From the NCBI RefSeq assembly GCF_004752005.1, contig NZ_CP038493.1, forward strand, positions 3,620,302 through 3,684,301: DNA of 64,000 bases, read 5' to 3'. This stretch comes from Thalassotalea sp. HSM 43. GTDB taxonomy: Bacteria > Pseudomonadota > Gammaproteobacteria > Enterobacterales > Alteromonadaceae. This document shows positions 46,784-55,295 of the stretch, in pieces; the stretch's first letter is position 1, and each line of letters starts with the position of its first letter. The notes under the pieces are model-generated. The model was not told the DNA's origin, did no database searches, and saw only the letters and a list, made by a program, of their open reading frames with translations. The translations under genes and the position numbers were made by a program.

Positions 46784-46817
46784 AAAAAGCGGCAACCACT
46801 AGGTTGCCGCTTTTTTT
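46784..46817 (+). terminator. Intrinsic terminator after efpL
   Basis: AAAAAGCGGCAACC-ACTA-GGTTGCCGCTTTTTTT, a long GC-rich stem with seven T. Confidence 0.93.
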
Positions 46818-47024
46818 GTTGCACCGTTATTTACGCGACCGAGAGCGGTAGTAAATACATTAACCTAGTCGCTATGGTACCTTTGTTGTTTTGACATCAG
46901 CGCTTGGTTAACTATGTTTTAAATAGGTGACAACCTTTGTCACTGATTGTTGCAGGATGCAGCAATGGCAGGGCGGTCTTTAGTCATCGTTCTATTCAGC
47001 TCTAAATACGTAAAGGAACTACAC

Positions 47025-47339
47025 ATGAAAATACTTACTTCATCTTTTTTGGCGTTATCACTATTAATCCCATCAACTAGCTTTGCGTTTGCAGATAAAG
47101 CTCAAAACAAAAACGTAGCAAGTGATGCTGTGGCGCAAGCAAACCATAGTCGTGTGGACATCAATAAAGCCAATGCTGCTCAATTGTCTGAGTTAAAAGG
47201 CTTAGGCAGTAAAAAGGCACAAGCGATTGTTGACTATCGTCAAGCAAATGGCCCATTTAAGTCATTAACAGATTTGGCTAATGTAAAAGGTATTGGCGAA
47301 AAATTTATCGAGAAAAACGCCCAGTATATGAAGCTGTAA
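47025..47339 (+). CDS. ComEA-like helix-hairpin-helix protein, secreted
   Basis: This 104-residue protein has a cleavable signal peptide (MKILTSSFLALSLLIPSTSFAFA). The helix-hairpin-helix DNA-binding module is VDINKANAAQLSELKGLGSKKAQAIVDYRQ..FKSLTDLANVKGIGEKFIEKN. It resembles the YbaV/ComEA group that binds DNA in the periplasm, for example during DNA uptake. I take the Met at 47025 with AAAGGA upstream; the frame extends back to 46947 but without signal-peptide character. It is single-gene, with a terminator shared with the convergent rne. Confidence 0.9.
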   Translation: MKILTSSFLALSLLIPSTSFAFADKAQNKNVASDAVAQANHSRVDINKANAAQLSELKGLGSKKAQAIVDYRQANGPFKSLTDLANVKGIGEKFIEKNAQYMKL

Positions 47340-47412
47340 CAGATAAAGTGAGATGATTTAATCGCTAAATATTAATTAGTGACATCCGCTTTTACAGTAA
47401 ACGTTTAAAAAT

Positions 47413-47443
47413 AAAAAATGCCAATCATATGATTGGCATTTTT
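47413..47443. terminator. Bidirectional intrinsic terminator
   Basis: AAAAATGCCAATC-ATAT-GATTGGCATTTTT lies between the ComEA-like gene and the 3' end of rne. Confidence 0.9.
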
Positions 47444-47504
47444 ATGTTGCGATTAATTGTACTTCAACAAAACTGTGGTCTGTTAAAGCCTAATTAAAGC
47501 CTAT

Positions 47505-50500
47505 TTAAGGTTTCGTAGGACCTGAAGTACTGTGCTCTGTTGCAAAACCTACTGCAGCTGAACGTTCTGAACGAACAACCGACTCACGATCGGCAGTATC
47601 AACCGCATCTGTCGGAATAACCGATGATGCAGGTTCTACAGCCGCTGGTTTTGCCATTGGCGCATGTGCTTTAGCCTTTAAGCGAACGACTTTTGCTGCT
47701 GGCTTTTTAACGTCAGCTTTAGGCGCTTCAGTCTTAGGCTCTGCTTTTGGTGCTTCGGTCTTAGGCGCTTCAGTCTTAGGCGCTTCTGCTTTAGGCGCTT
47801 CAGTCTTAGGCGCGTCTGCTTTAGGCGCTTCAGTCTTAGGCGCGTCTGCTTTAGGCTCTTCAGTCTTAGGCGCGTCTGCTTTAGGCGCTTCAGTCTTAGG
47901 CGCGTCTGCTTTAGGCTCTTCAGTCTTAGGCGCGTCTGCTTTAGGCGCTTCAGTCTTAGGCGCTTCGGCTTTAGGCGCTTCTGCTTTAGGTGCTTCGGTT
48001 TTAACAGCTTCAGCACTTTCTGTGGCTTGTTCAGCGACAGGCTCAGCTTTTTTAGCTGAACGAGGCTTTCTCGTTCTCTTTTTCGCTACTGGCGCATCGG
48101 CATCTAATGGCAGGCTTTGTTGCTGCTCTGGCACACCATCACCACTGTCTGCTTGCTCAACCTCAGATTCAGGTGCTTGTTGTTTAGCAACAAAACCTTC
48201 TGGCGTTTCAAGATCAAGCGATGTTTGTGCTTCATCAGCTTCTGTACTGCCAGGGTAACGTGCAGTTACTGGATCTTCATCAATACGTTGTTCGATGATG
48301 GCATTTTCAGTCTCAGCAGCATCTTGTTTTTCTTTACGACGACGTTGGCCTGAAGAGCGTAAGTGACGTGGAGAACGACGGCTGCGTTGGCGACGTTCTT
48401 TATTGTCACCCTCATCACCGGCATTTTCTGCGCTATCTTCATTTACATCTTCAGCTTTAGCATCTTCAGCTTGCTGTGGTTTCGCTTTCTCGTTTTTATT
48501 TTTACGAGGCTCTTTTCTAGCAGGCTGCTCTTTTTTCACTGGTGTGTCGGTTTTTACCGTCTCAGTTGCAGCTTGTTGAGTTTCATCTTGCTCTTTATTT
48601 TGCTCACTTACGCGCACTTTTTTACGAACATTTCGACGTTGACGGCGTTCTGCAACTTTTTCCTCTTTCGCTTTTTGCTCTTGAGGTTGTTTCTTTGGCT
48701 GTTGCTGTTGCTTGCCTTTGTTTTGAACGTCTTTGTTTGGAGCGTCTTTCTGCGGCTTCTGGCGTTTATTTTGCTGATCGCGTTGCGCATCACGTTTGTT
48801 ATCGCGCTGTTGATCTTGCTTATCACCACCTTTGTGCTGCTCGCGACCTTTACCACGACGTTGTTGATTGCGCGGCTTACGACGACGATTGTTGTCTTGT
48901 GGGCGACGTTGATTGCTGCGTTGTGGTTTCTTCTCTTCTTTTTTCTCGTCAGCCGAGAATAAAGATTTAAAGAAGCTGCTGATTGCTTCGAACAAACCAG
49001 CGGACGCTTTCTCAGGCTCAGCTTGTTGCGGAGCAGGTTGCTTCGGTGCTGTCATACCTTGCAATACTGGCTCGTCGCGTTTAACTGCTTCCTTTTGGAA
49101 CTTCGGCATAACCGCTTCTTCAACAACCGCCTCTGTTAGCTTCATTTCGTAGCTTGAGGTGGCCACCGTTTCATCGTCACGAACTCGCAATACTTCGTAC
49201 TGCGGCGTTTCCATATCACTATTCGCTAAAATTAATACTTTAACGTTATGATTACGCTCAATATGCCCTACAGCATTACGCTTTTCGTTTAAAAGGTAAG
49301 TGGCTACAGGAACAGGAACTTGGGCATGAACTTGCGCGGTTTTATCTTTAATCGCTTCTTCTTCCATTAAACGAAGAACAGAAAGAGCTAAAGACTCAAC
49401 ACCACGAACATTACCAGTACCGCTACAACGAGGACACACGTGTTGGCTTGTTTCGCCAATAGAAGGACGCAATCGCTGACGCGACATTTCTAACAAACCA
49501 AACTTTGAAATACGGCTTAATTGAATACGAGCACGGTCTGGACGTACGGCATCGCGCATGCGGTTTTCAACTTCACGTTGATGACGAACCGGCGTCATAT
49601 CGATAAAGTCGATAACAATCAAACCACCTAAATCGCGAAGACGTAATTGACGGGCAATTTCTTCCGCAGCTTCTAAGTTGGTATTAAATGCGGTTTCTTC
49701 GATATCACCACCTTTGGTAGCACGGGCAGAGTTGATATCAATGGAGGTTAATGCTTCTGTTGGATCGATAACGATTGAACCACCAGAAGGCAAACGCACT
49801 TCACGTTGGAACGCAGATTCAATTTGCGATTCGATTTGATAATGGGTAAACAGTGGTACATCACCTTTGTACATCTTAACTTTGTTAATAAAGTCAGGAC
49901 GAACTAAGTCGATATGCTGTTTTACTTGATCAAATACTTTTGGACGGTCAACAACAATCTCACCAATATCACGACGTAAATAGTCGCGAATTGCGCGCAA
50001 GATTACATTTGATTCCTGGTGAATTAAAAATGGTGCAGGGCGTGACGATGCAGCATCTTCAATTGCTTTCCAGTGTTGCATTAAAACGTTTAAATCCCAC
50101 TCTAGCTCTTCGTAGGCTTTGCCAACACCTGCGGTACGAACAATAAGGCCCATACCTTTAGGTAGGTTTAGCTTAGACAGTGAGTTTTTAAGTTCGGTAC
50201 GTTCATCACCTTCGATACGACGTGAAATACCACCAGCACGCGGGTTGTTTGGCATCAATACCAAGTAACTACCAGCAAGTGAGATAAAGGTGGTAAGGGC
50301 GGCGCCTTTTTGGCCTCGCTCTTCTTTATCAATTTGCACGATGACTTCTTGGCCTTCTTGCAATACATCTTTGATGTTAGGGCGGCCTTGGAAGCTGTAG
50401 CCTTGTGGGAAGTAGCTGCGGGCGATTTCTTTCATAGGTAAGAAACCGTGGCGTTCGGCGCCGTAGTCCACAAATGCTGCTTCAAGAGATGGTTCTACGC

Positions 50501-50642
50501 GAGTGATGGTACCTTTGTAGATATTGGCTTTTTTCTGTTCATGGCCTGGGCTTTCGATATCCAGATCGTACAAGCTTTGGCCGTCAACAAGCGCTACGCG
50601 GAATTCTTCCGACTGTGTAGCATTGATTAACATGCGTTTCAT
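47505..50642 (-). CDS. rne: Ribonuclease E
   Basis: This 1045-residue endoribonuclease is the core of the RNA degradosome. I take the start [13 protein letters not shown] (50642), as in E. coli; upstream in-frame codons are not family-like. It has the S1 domain, the 5'-sensor and DNase I-like domain (IVIDFIDM), and the zinc-link CPRCSGTG. The C-terminal half is a disordered scaffold: basic [11 protein letters not shown] stretches, then about 25 short repeats of the type [16 protein letters not shown] (about residues 877-980), and a conserved-looking tail [18 protein letters not shown]. Length is close to E. coli's 1061. Confidence 0.97.
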   Translation of the reverse strand: MKRMLINATQSEEFRVALVDGQSLYDLDIESPGHEQKKANIYKGTITRVEPSLEAAFVDYGAERHGFLPMKEIARSYFPQGYSFQGRPNIKDVLQEGQEVIVQIDKEERGQKGAALTTFISLAGSYLVLMPNNPRAGGISRRIEGDERTELKNSLSKLNLPKGMGLIVRTAGVGKAYEELEWDLNVLMQHWKAIEDAASSRPAPFLIHQESNVILRAIRDYLRRDIGEIVVDRPKVFDQVKQHIDLVRPDFINKVKMYKGDVPLFTHYQIESQIESAFQREVRLPSGGSIVIDPTEALTSIDINSARATKGGDIEETAFNTNLEAAEEIARQLRLRDLGGLIVIDFIDMTPVRHQREVENRMRDAVRPDRARIQLSRISKFGLLEMSRQRLRPSIGETSQHVCPRCSGTGNVRGVESLALSVLRLMEEEAIKDKTAQVHAQVPVPVATYLLNEKRNAVGHIERNHNVKVLILANSDMETPQYEVLRVRDDETVATSSYEMKLTEAVVEEAVMPKFQKEAVKRDEPVLQGMTAPKQPAPQQAEPEKASAGLFEAISSFFKSLFSADEKKEEKKPQRSNQRRPQDNNRRRKPRNQQRRGKGREQHKGGDKQDQQRDNKRDAQRDQQNKRQKPQKDAPNKDVQNKGKQQQQPKKQPQEQKAKEEKVAERRQRRNVRKKVRVSEQNKEQDETQQAATETVKTDTPVKKEQPARKEPRKNKNEKAKPQQAEDAKAEDVNEDSAENAGDEGDNKERRQRSRRSPRHLRSSGQRRRKEKQDAAETENAIIEQRIDEDPVTARYPGSTEADEAQTSLDLETPEGFVAKQQAPESEVEQADSGDGVPEQQQSLPLDADAPVAKKRTRKPRSAKKAEPVAEQATESAEAVKTEAPKAEAPKAEAPKTEAPKADAPKTEEPKADAPKTEAPKADAPKTEEPKADAPKTEAPKADAPKTEAPKAEAPKTEAPKTEAPKAEPKTEAPKADVKKPAAKVVRLKAKAHAPMAKPAAVEPASSVIPTDAVDTADRESVVRSERSAAVGFATEHSTSGPTKP
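47700..48015 (-). repeat. Coding repeat in rne (K-T/A-E/D-x-A/P-P units)
   Basis: A run of 12-36-bp units encodes [10 protein letters not shown] and [10 protein letters not shown] variants. Long stretches are identical at DNA level (GGCGCGTCTGCTTTAGGC on the plus strand recurs), so it is prone to copy-number change. It lies in the disordered scaffold half of RNase E. Confidence 0.9.
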
Positions 50643-51264
50643 ATAATTTATGACTCTGTTTTTATAAACCAAGTCACAACAGGCGCATTTGTGCAAAAGC
50701 TAACATACCTGGTATTCAGGCAGAAAAGCAGATAAACAGAGGGTTGTCAGCCTCACGGATGTCAACTCCCTAATGAATTCGGGACTGTCATTAAATTTTT
50801 TACGTTAGTAGAGCCTATCTTTGTCGGTTCTACTTACGCGAATAACTTTTACACATCACACATATTGTGCTGGCTTTTGTTAAAAACACTCCGAATTTGC
50901 TGGATTCATTGTTTATGCTTCGAATTTGGCAAGTTACAAGCGCCAATCAAGCAATGGGCAATGCTGTCACTATATCTTTTGTGGCGGACATACTCGGCAA
51001 ATGGCCTATGCGCATGTAACTCGCTCAATTGTTCGTATAGTGAAGTTGCCGCAATAAACCTCTTACGATTCTCTCTGGAGTGCGGTTTGTTTCAATTTTC
51101 CTTTAATAAGTAAGTCGATTTTTTAAGTTTTATCGTTTACTTTTTATTGTTACAGATAATTTTTCAGTAACTGAGCCATTATCCCACTAAATACTAGCTT
51201 AAGGCAATGATTTTGCCTTAGAAATTTACGCAAAAATGCAAAAAAATGTGTTAGACTTCGCGCC
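50643..51264 (-). promoter_or_regulatory. Long rne leader and rne/rluC divergent region
   Basis: This 622-bp gap has no credible gene. A candidate rne promoter on the minus strand is TTGCCT (51202-51207), 18 bp, GATAAT (51178-51183), which predicts a leader of about 530 nt. RNase E of gammaproteobacteria controls its own mRNA through a long structured 5' leader, so a conserved element is expected here; I could not recognise its hairpins with certainty. Confidence 0.5.
51249..51257 (+). promoter_or_regulatory. Candidate rluC promoter, almost leaderless
   Basis: TGT-TAGACT is an extended -10 followed by TCGCGCC and then the rluC ATG. The predicted start falls at or within one or two bases of the ATG. 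No good -35 is seen. Confidence 0.4.
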
Positions 51265-52299
51265 ATGAAAGACAACAAGCCTAAAAATCCGTTGCACGAT
51301 AAACGAAAAGCGGCAACAAACCCCTCTGAAAACGCTGCCGAGCCTAATGCTGATAGACCTAAGGTTCGCTTCATTACGGTAGATGAAGACAGTGCCGGTC
51401 AACGAATCGATAACTTTCTGCTAAGAACCCTCAAAGGGGTACCAAAAAGCATGATTTATCGTTTATTACGTAAAGGCGAAGTACGGGTTAATAAAAAACG
51501 TACCAAACCTGAATATAAGCTGCAGACAGATGATGTTATCCGTGTGGCACCGATACGCGTGTCTGAGAAAACCGATGTTGTTTCGACTAAATTAGACAAA
51601 GTATCTCGTCTTGAACAAAGCATTTTGTTTGAAGATGACTGTTTAATTGTCATTAATAAACCATCGGGTATGGCGGTGCATGGTGGTAGTGGTTTGTCAT
51701 TTGGACTCATTGAAGCGCTGCGCGCACTGCGTCCACAAGCAAAGATGCTCGAGCTTGTGCATCGTCTTGACCGTGACACATCCGGTTGTCTAGTGGTTGC
51801 CAAAAAGCGCTCTGCATTACGTCATTTGCACGAACAACTGCGCAGTAAAAAAGTGCAAAAATTTTATCATGCTTTAGTCAAAGGGCATTGGCCTACAAAA
51901 CTCACTAAGGTAACCGAAGGGTTACGTAAAAATGAGCTTAAATCAGGCGAACGTGTCGTTATCGTTGACAATATTCAAGGTAAAGAGTCAGAAACCCGTT
52001 ATCGAGTAATAAAGCATTTTGAAGGTGCTAGTTTGGTTCGAGCGTTTCCGGTTACCGGCCGTACGCACCAAATTCGTGTGCATTGCCAATGCTCTGGATT
52101 CCCTATTGCTTGTGATGCCAAATACGGTGCTGAAGATTTTACTGCGACGATGAACAAGCAAGGCCTTAAACGATTATTCCTGCATGCTCACAGTATTGAA
52201 TTCGAACATCCAAGAAGTGCAGAGCGGGTTCGTTTTGAAGCGCCATATGATGCACAATTAACGGCGATATTGAAAAAGCAGACCATCAAAACCTATTAA
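51265..52299 (+). CDS. rluC: 23S rRNA pseudouridine synthase RluC
   Basis: This 344-residue enzyme modifies uridines 955, 2504 and 2580 of 23S rRNA (E. coli numbering). It has an N-terminal S4 domain (RIDNFLLRTLKGVPKSMIYRLLRKGEVRVNKKR) and a catalytic domain with HRLDRDTSG (catalytic Asp) and GRTHQIRVH. The first ~30 residues are charged and variable. It is divergent from rne, the same arrangement as in E. coli. A terminator follows. Confidence 0.97.
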   Translation: MKDNKPKNPLHDKRKAATNPSENAAEPNADRPKVRFITVDEDSAGQRIDNFLLRTLKGVPKSMIYRLLRKGEVRVNKKRTKPEYKLQTDDVIRVAPIRVSEKTDVVSTKLDKVSRLEQSILFEDDCLIVINKPSGMAVHGGSGLSFGLIEALRALRPQAKMLELVHRLDRDTSGCLVVAKKRSALRHLHEQLRSKKVQKFYHALVKGHWPTKLTKVTEGLRKNELKSGERVVIVDNIQGKESETRYRVIKHFEGASLVRAFPVTGRTHQIRVHCQCSGFPIACDAKYGAEDFTATMNKQGLKRLFLHAHSIEFEHPRSAERVRFEAPYDAQLTAILKKQTIKTY

Positions 52300-52343
52300 G
52301 CTGGCATGGCTAGCCTTATGTTAACGGTTCACTAAAATAAATC

Positions 52344-52371
52344 CAAAGGCGGTATTTTCTCCGCCTTTTTT
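52344..52371 (+). terminator. Intrinsic terminator after rluC
   Basis: AAAGGCGG-TATTTTCT-CCGCCTTTTTT follows rluC; the next gene on the other strand is convergent and may share it. Confidence 0.85.
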
Positions 52372-52398
52372 GTGCCTGTTATTGCTGTATCAAGGTGT

Positions 52399-52821
52399 TC
52401 ACTCATCTTCATAGAAATTACGTATTGCTGGGTCGTCGGCGGTGTATTGCGCAAACTCCACCTCAAAGCCTGTCGGGTCGATAAAATAAGCGTTTCGTCG
52501 ACCGGTTAATTGCTTGCCACCGCTAGAGCGTGTAAATCCAGCCTGTTTTAATCTATCTATTAACGACTGCAGATTGCTAGTGGTAAAGGCAAAGTGGGCG
52601 AGACCGAGTTGTTGTGAGCTTAAATCGCGATTTTTGCCTTCGCCACCGTCGTTAAAGGTAATATATTGCTGGTCATCACCAAAATGTAACCAGCGTCGGT
52701 CCTTGCCGTACCAATTCATCTGTCCTTGACCACGCACATGCCAATGGGGGAATGCCGCTTGATAAAAGGTCAATGTCTTATCCAAATCACTGACCACCAA
52801 ATTAATATGTTCTAATCTCAT
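52399..52821 (-). CDS. VOC-family (glyoxalase/bleomycin-resistance-like) protein, probable SoxR target
   Basis: This 140-residue protein has a vicinal-oxygen-chelate fold: MRLEHINLVVSDLDKTLTFYQ, a central FHFG-type strand replaced by WLHFGDDQQYITF, LAHFAFTTSNLQSLIDRLKQAGF, and RNAYFIDPTGFEVEFAQY. Metal ligands typical of the fold (His5 and Glu near 123) are present. The substrate is unknown. It has a strong ribosome-binding site (AAGGAG). It lies downstream of a 32-aa small ORF and a SoxR-type promoter on the same strand with no terminator between, so it is probably induced by redox-cycling stress. Confidence 0.88.
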   Translation of the reverse strand: MRLEHINLVVSDLDKTLTFYQAAFPHWHVRGQGQMNWYGKDRRWLHFGDDQQYITFNDGGEGKNRDLSSQQLGLAHFAFTTSNLQSLIDRLKQAGFTRSSGGKQLTGRRNAYFIDPTGFEVEFAQYTADDPAIRNFYEDE

Positions 52822-52944
52822 CGTTTTCTCCTTGACGTGTTAGAGTCTCGAGTTTGTTATTTTGCCTCTGATTAACACCAACGTCGGGTTATTTTGTTAT
52901 CGTTCTTTAGCTACCTGGTTATTGCCTAAAGCGTTTTGTGACGC

Positions 52945-53043
52945 TTATTTGTTGGCCATGGTGTCGTTCATTAACTGCCAATATTTTTTCTTAAAATCGT
53001 TATCTAGCCAGTTTTGTACGTTATTGATTAAAGTTTTCATCAT
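52945..53043 (-). CDS. Unannotated 32-residue small protein under SoxR-type promoter
   Basis: This short frame begins MMKTLINNVQNWLDNDF and ends KYWQLMNDTMANK. It has an excellent ribosome-binding site (AAAGGAG, 5 nt before ATG) and lies about 50 nt downstream of the predicted start of a SoxR-dependent promoter. It is amphipathic and basic in the middle (FKKKYW) with no membrane segment. I know no family. It is the first gene of a probable two-gene SoxR operon with the VOC gene, 123 bp downstream. It might instead be a leader peptide; the strong start signal favours real translation. Confidence 0.6.
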   Translation of the reverse strand: MMKTLINNVQNWLDNDFKKKYWQLMNDTMANK

Positions 53044-53099
53044 GTTGCTCCTTTATATTGATGCTGTTTTTGTTTGTGTGTTGTCATCTTGTAATGCAA

Positions 53100-53130
53100 A
53101 GGATAAGACCTCAAGTTAACTTGAGGTAAA
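53100..53130 (-). promoter_or_regulatory. SoxR-dependent promoter with perfect SoxR box
   Basis: The palindrome CCTCAAGTTAACTTGAGG (53109-53126) equals the SoxR box known from the E. coli soxS promoter. On the minus strand it lies between -35 TTTACC (53125-53130) and -10 TATCCT (53100-53105) with the 19-bp spacer typical of MerR-family activators. Transcription should start near 53093 and run to the small ORF and VOC gene. soxR itself lies divergently 87 bp away. Confidence 0.9.
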
Positions 53131-53212
53131 GGCTTTTTTGCATTAAATTAGTAGATTAAACGAATCGAAAAATTCGATTACTTACAAAGAGCTAGTGATA
53201 AAGAGGTGAAAT

Positions 53213-53650
53213 ATGGAGGCAAACTTATCTGTCGGGCAAGTGGCCAAACGCACCGGAGTGAAGGTGTCGACGTTGCATTTCTACGAAACCAAAGGGCTGA
53301 TCACCAGTTGGCGTAATACCGGCAATCAGCGACGTTACAAAGCCGATGTTTTACGACGAATTTCGGTAATAAAGGTCGCGCAGGGGCTCGGTGTGAGCTT
53401 AGAAGAAATTAAAAACGTATTTCGCTCGCTGCCAAAAAATCGCACACCGGACAAACAAGACTGGCAGACGATATCGACCTTATGGCAACAACAATTAGAA
53501 CAACGCATAGTTCAGCTGAATAAACTTAAAGACTCACTGGATGGGTGTATTGGCTGTGGTTGCCTGAGTTTAAAGTCTTGTCCTTTATATAACCCAGACG
53601 ACACATTGGCAAAGCAAGGGGTAGGCGCCGTATTACTTAACAAACGCTAA
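53213..53650 (+). CDS. soxR: Redox-sensitive transcriptional activator SoxR
   Basis: This 145-residue MerR-family protein senses redox-cycling compounds through a [2Fe-2S] cluster. It starts with the helix-turn-helix VGQVAKRTGVKVSTLHFYETKGLI. A dimerisation helix follows, then the cluster motif CIGCGCLSLKSC (Cys112, 115, 117, 123; C-x2-C-x-C-x5-C). The divergent intergenic region holds its operator. The target here appears to be the neighbouring VOC gene and small ORF instead of soxS, as is usual outside the enterics. Confidence 0.95.
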   Translation: MEANLSVGQVAKRTGVKVSTLHFYETKGLITSWRNTGNQRRYKADVLRRISVIKVAQGLGVSLEEIKNVFRSLPKNRTPDKQDWQTISTLWQQQLEQRIVQLNKLKDSLDGCIGCGCLSLKSCPLYNPDDTLAKQGVGAVLLNKR

Positions 53651-53680
53651 TGGCGCAGCTAAAGCTCGCCTATATAGATG

Positions 53681-53710
53681 AAAGGGTTAATCTGTTTAAC
53701 CCTTTATCTT
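53681..53710. terminator. Weak terminator after soxR
   Basis: AAAGGGTTAA-TCTG-TTTAACCCTTTATCTTT has a fair stem and an interrupted T tract. It lies between the convergent soxR and maf genes. Confidence 0.55.
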
Positions 53711-53726
53711 TAACAAATTTTAGTGA

Positions 53727-54320
53727 TTACAGGCTTTGTTTCGCGAGCACGTCATAACCTTCATTTTTTAATAGTTGATGCAATTTTATCAATGGCAGGC
53801 CAATCAAACTGTTTGGATCATCACCTTGTAACGAGTCAAATAAACAAATCCCTAAGGCTTCACTCTTAAAGCTACCGGCACAATTGTAGGGTTGTTCGGC
53901 TTTAAGGTAATTATCTATTTCGGTGAGGCTCAGTTCGCGGAAACTCACGTAAAACGGCTCAACAATAACCTGGCTGTTTTGCGTCGCACTATTATATAAG
54001 CATAAGCCGGTTAAGAAGGTGACCGTTTTTCCGCTGAAGGATTGCAATTGTTTAATGGCGTTTTCATGAGTATGTGGCTTACCCAATATATTGCCATCGC
54101 ACACGGCGACTTGATCTGAGCCAATGATTAAAGCGTCAGGATATTGTGCCGCTACCGCGTTTGCCTTTTGTTCAGCTAGGCGCGCGACCAACTGCTCTGG
54201 CGATTCATCAGCAAGCGCTGTTTCATCTACGTCTGGTTTGGCGCAGGCAAACGGCACGCCAAGTTTCTCTAACAAAGCTTTACGAAAAGGAGATGTTGAA
54301 CCTAATACAAGTTGTGTCAT
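53727..54320 (-). CDS. Maf-family nucleotide pyrophosphatase (YceF, m7GTP-type)
   Basis: This 197-residue Maf protein hydrolyses modified nucleoside triphosphates; the YceF subgroup prefers 7-methyl-GTP. The signature [21 protein letters not shown] at the N-terminus, DVDE, and IGSDQVAV are present. It lies divergently beside yceD-rpmF, the usual place for yceF. Assignment to the YceF subgroup is by gene context and overall match. Confidence 0.93.
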   Translation of the reverse strand: MTQLVLGSTSPFRKALLEKLGVPFACAKPDVDETALADESPEQLVARLAEQKANAVAAQYPDALIIGSDQVAVCDGNILGKPHTHENAIKQLQSFSGKTVTFLTGLCLYNSATQNSQVIVEPFYVSFRELSLTEIDNYLKAEQPYNCAGSFKSEALGICLFDSLQGDDPNSLIGLPLIKLHQLLKNEGYDVLAKQSL

Positions 54321-54533
54321 GGGTCTGTGTTTGTTTGGTTATGTTGCAGGCATTGTAGCCGAAGCACATGTTCTCGCCAATATCTGTCATACTGTGAATT
54401 GATGATAGTTGGCTTTTCTTGTGGCAAAATAGGTTAATAGCAAGTTAACCGAGTAAAATTGTTCACAATTAAGTCACTTGTGTTAAAATTTGTCATTAAT
54501 TAGTCAAAAGAACAGACAAAGGTTAATTTTCTT

Positions 54534-54562
54534 TTGACACAGGGCGATACACCCATTAATAT
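54534..54562 (+). promoter_or_regulatory. Strong sigma-70 promoter of the yceD-rpmF-fab cluster
   Basis: TTGACA (54534-54539), 17 bp, TAATAT (54557-54562), then GCGCGCC and TT-ATG. The -10 ends only 9 nt before the yceD start codon, so the 5' leader would be 0-3 nt. The GC-rich discriminator suggests stringent (ppGpp) control. Confidence 0.8.
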
Positions 54563-54571
54563 GCGCGCCTT

Positions 54572-55084
54572 ATGAAGAATCTTAAACTTCCGGTAACAAT
54601 AGATCCGTACAAAAGTGCACAGCGACGTTTAGTCGTTGATGGATTCTTTGAACTATGCCGGTTCGAAAGATTGCTTGGTGAAGCTGATAAGGCTACCGAG
54701 CATGTAAATGTTGTAATAAATTTTGATGTTGATGAACAGGGTTTGATTGTTATCAGCGGAAAAGCATCAACCCAAGTTTATTTAACATGTCAGCGTTGTA
54801 ATGAACCATTTGAACAAGAGTTGAAAGTAGACTTTTCTTTCTCTCCTGCGAAAAATGAGGAGAAGGCAGGTGAACTGCCGGAACATTATGATGCTGTCGT
54901 TTTAGATGAAAATGGTGAAGTCAATTTACGCGATTTAGTGGAAGATGAACTTTTAGTTTCGATTCCATTAATTCCGAAACATAACCTCGAGGACTGTGGC
55001 CAAGATGCCAACACGACTTGGGGCAAGTTACCGGATACGCTTGAGAAACCGAATCCATTTGATGTTTTAAAAAACCTCAAGTAG
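54572..55084 (+). CDS. yceD: YceD / DUF177 23S rRNA accumulation protein
   Basis: This 170-residue protein is needed for normal 23S rRNA levels in E. coli and plants. Family features: LKLPVTIDPYKSAQRR at the start, YLTCQRCNEPFEQ, EDELLVSIPLIPKH, and the C-terminal KPNPFDVLKNLK. The start aligns with the E. coli protein, so the almost leaderless arrangement is not due to a wrong start choice. rpmF follows 29 bp later. Confidence 0.95.
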   Translation: MKNLKLPVTIDPYKSAQRRLVVDGFFELCRFERLLGEADKATEHVNVVINFDVDEQGLIVISGKASTQVYLTCQRCNEPFEQELKVDFSFSPAKNEEKAGELPEHYDAVVLDENGEVNLRDLVEDELLVSIPLIPKHNLEDCGQDANTTWGKLPDTLEKPNPFDVLKNLK

Positions 55085-55113
55085 CTTTAAAAAATTTTTA
55101 GGAGTAAGGTAAA

Positions 55114-55284
55114 ATGGCCGTACAAAAGAGTAAGAAATCTCGTTCAAGACGTGGCATGCGCCGTTCACACGATGCGTTGACTACAGAAAATCTATCAGTA
55201 GATAGCGTATCTGGCGAAACTCACCGCCGTCACCACGTAACAGCCGATGGCTTTTACAAAGGTGAAAAAGTTATCGCTAAATAA
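55114..55284 (+). CDS. rpmF: 50S ribosomal protein L32
   Basis: This 56-residue protein begins [20 protein letters not shown] and ends [13 protein letters not shown], a clear L32. There are no zinc cysteines, so it is the C-minus form. A good ribosome-binding site (AGGAG) lies 9 nt upstream. It sits between yceD and plsX as in E. coli. Confidence 0.98.
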   Translation: MAVQKSKKSRSRRGMRRSHDALTTENLSVDSVSGETHRRHHVTADGFYKGEKVIAK

Positions 55285-55295
55285 GCGAGTTAACT

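Noticed and set aside
47678-48016. 112-codon minus-strand frame of LRLKRLKQT repeats
   Set aside because: It is an alternative-frame shadow of the rne repeat region.
52862-53119. 85-codon plus-strand frame overlapping the SoxR promoter
   Set aside because: It is hydrophobic and lacks a ribosome-binding site, and it is antisense to the better-supported 32-codon ORF and the SoxR box.
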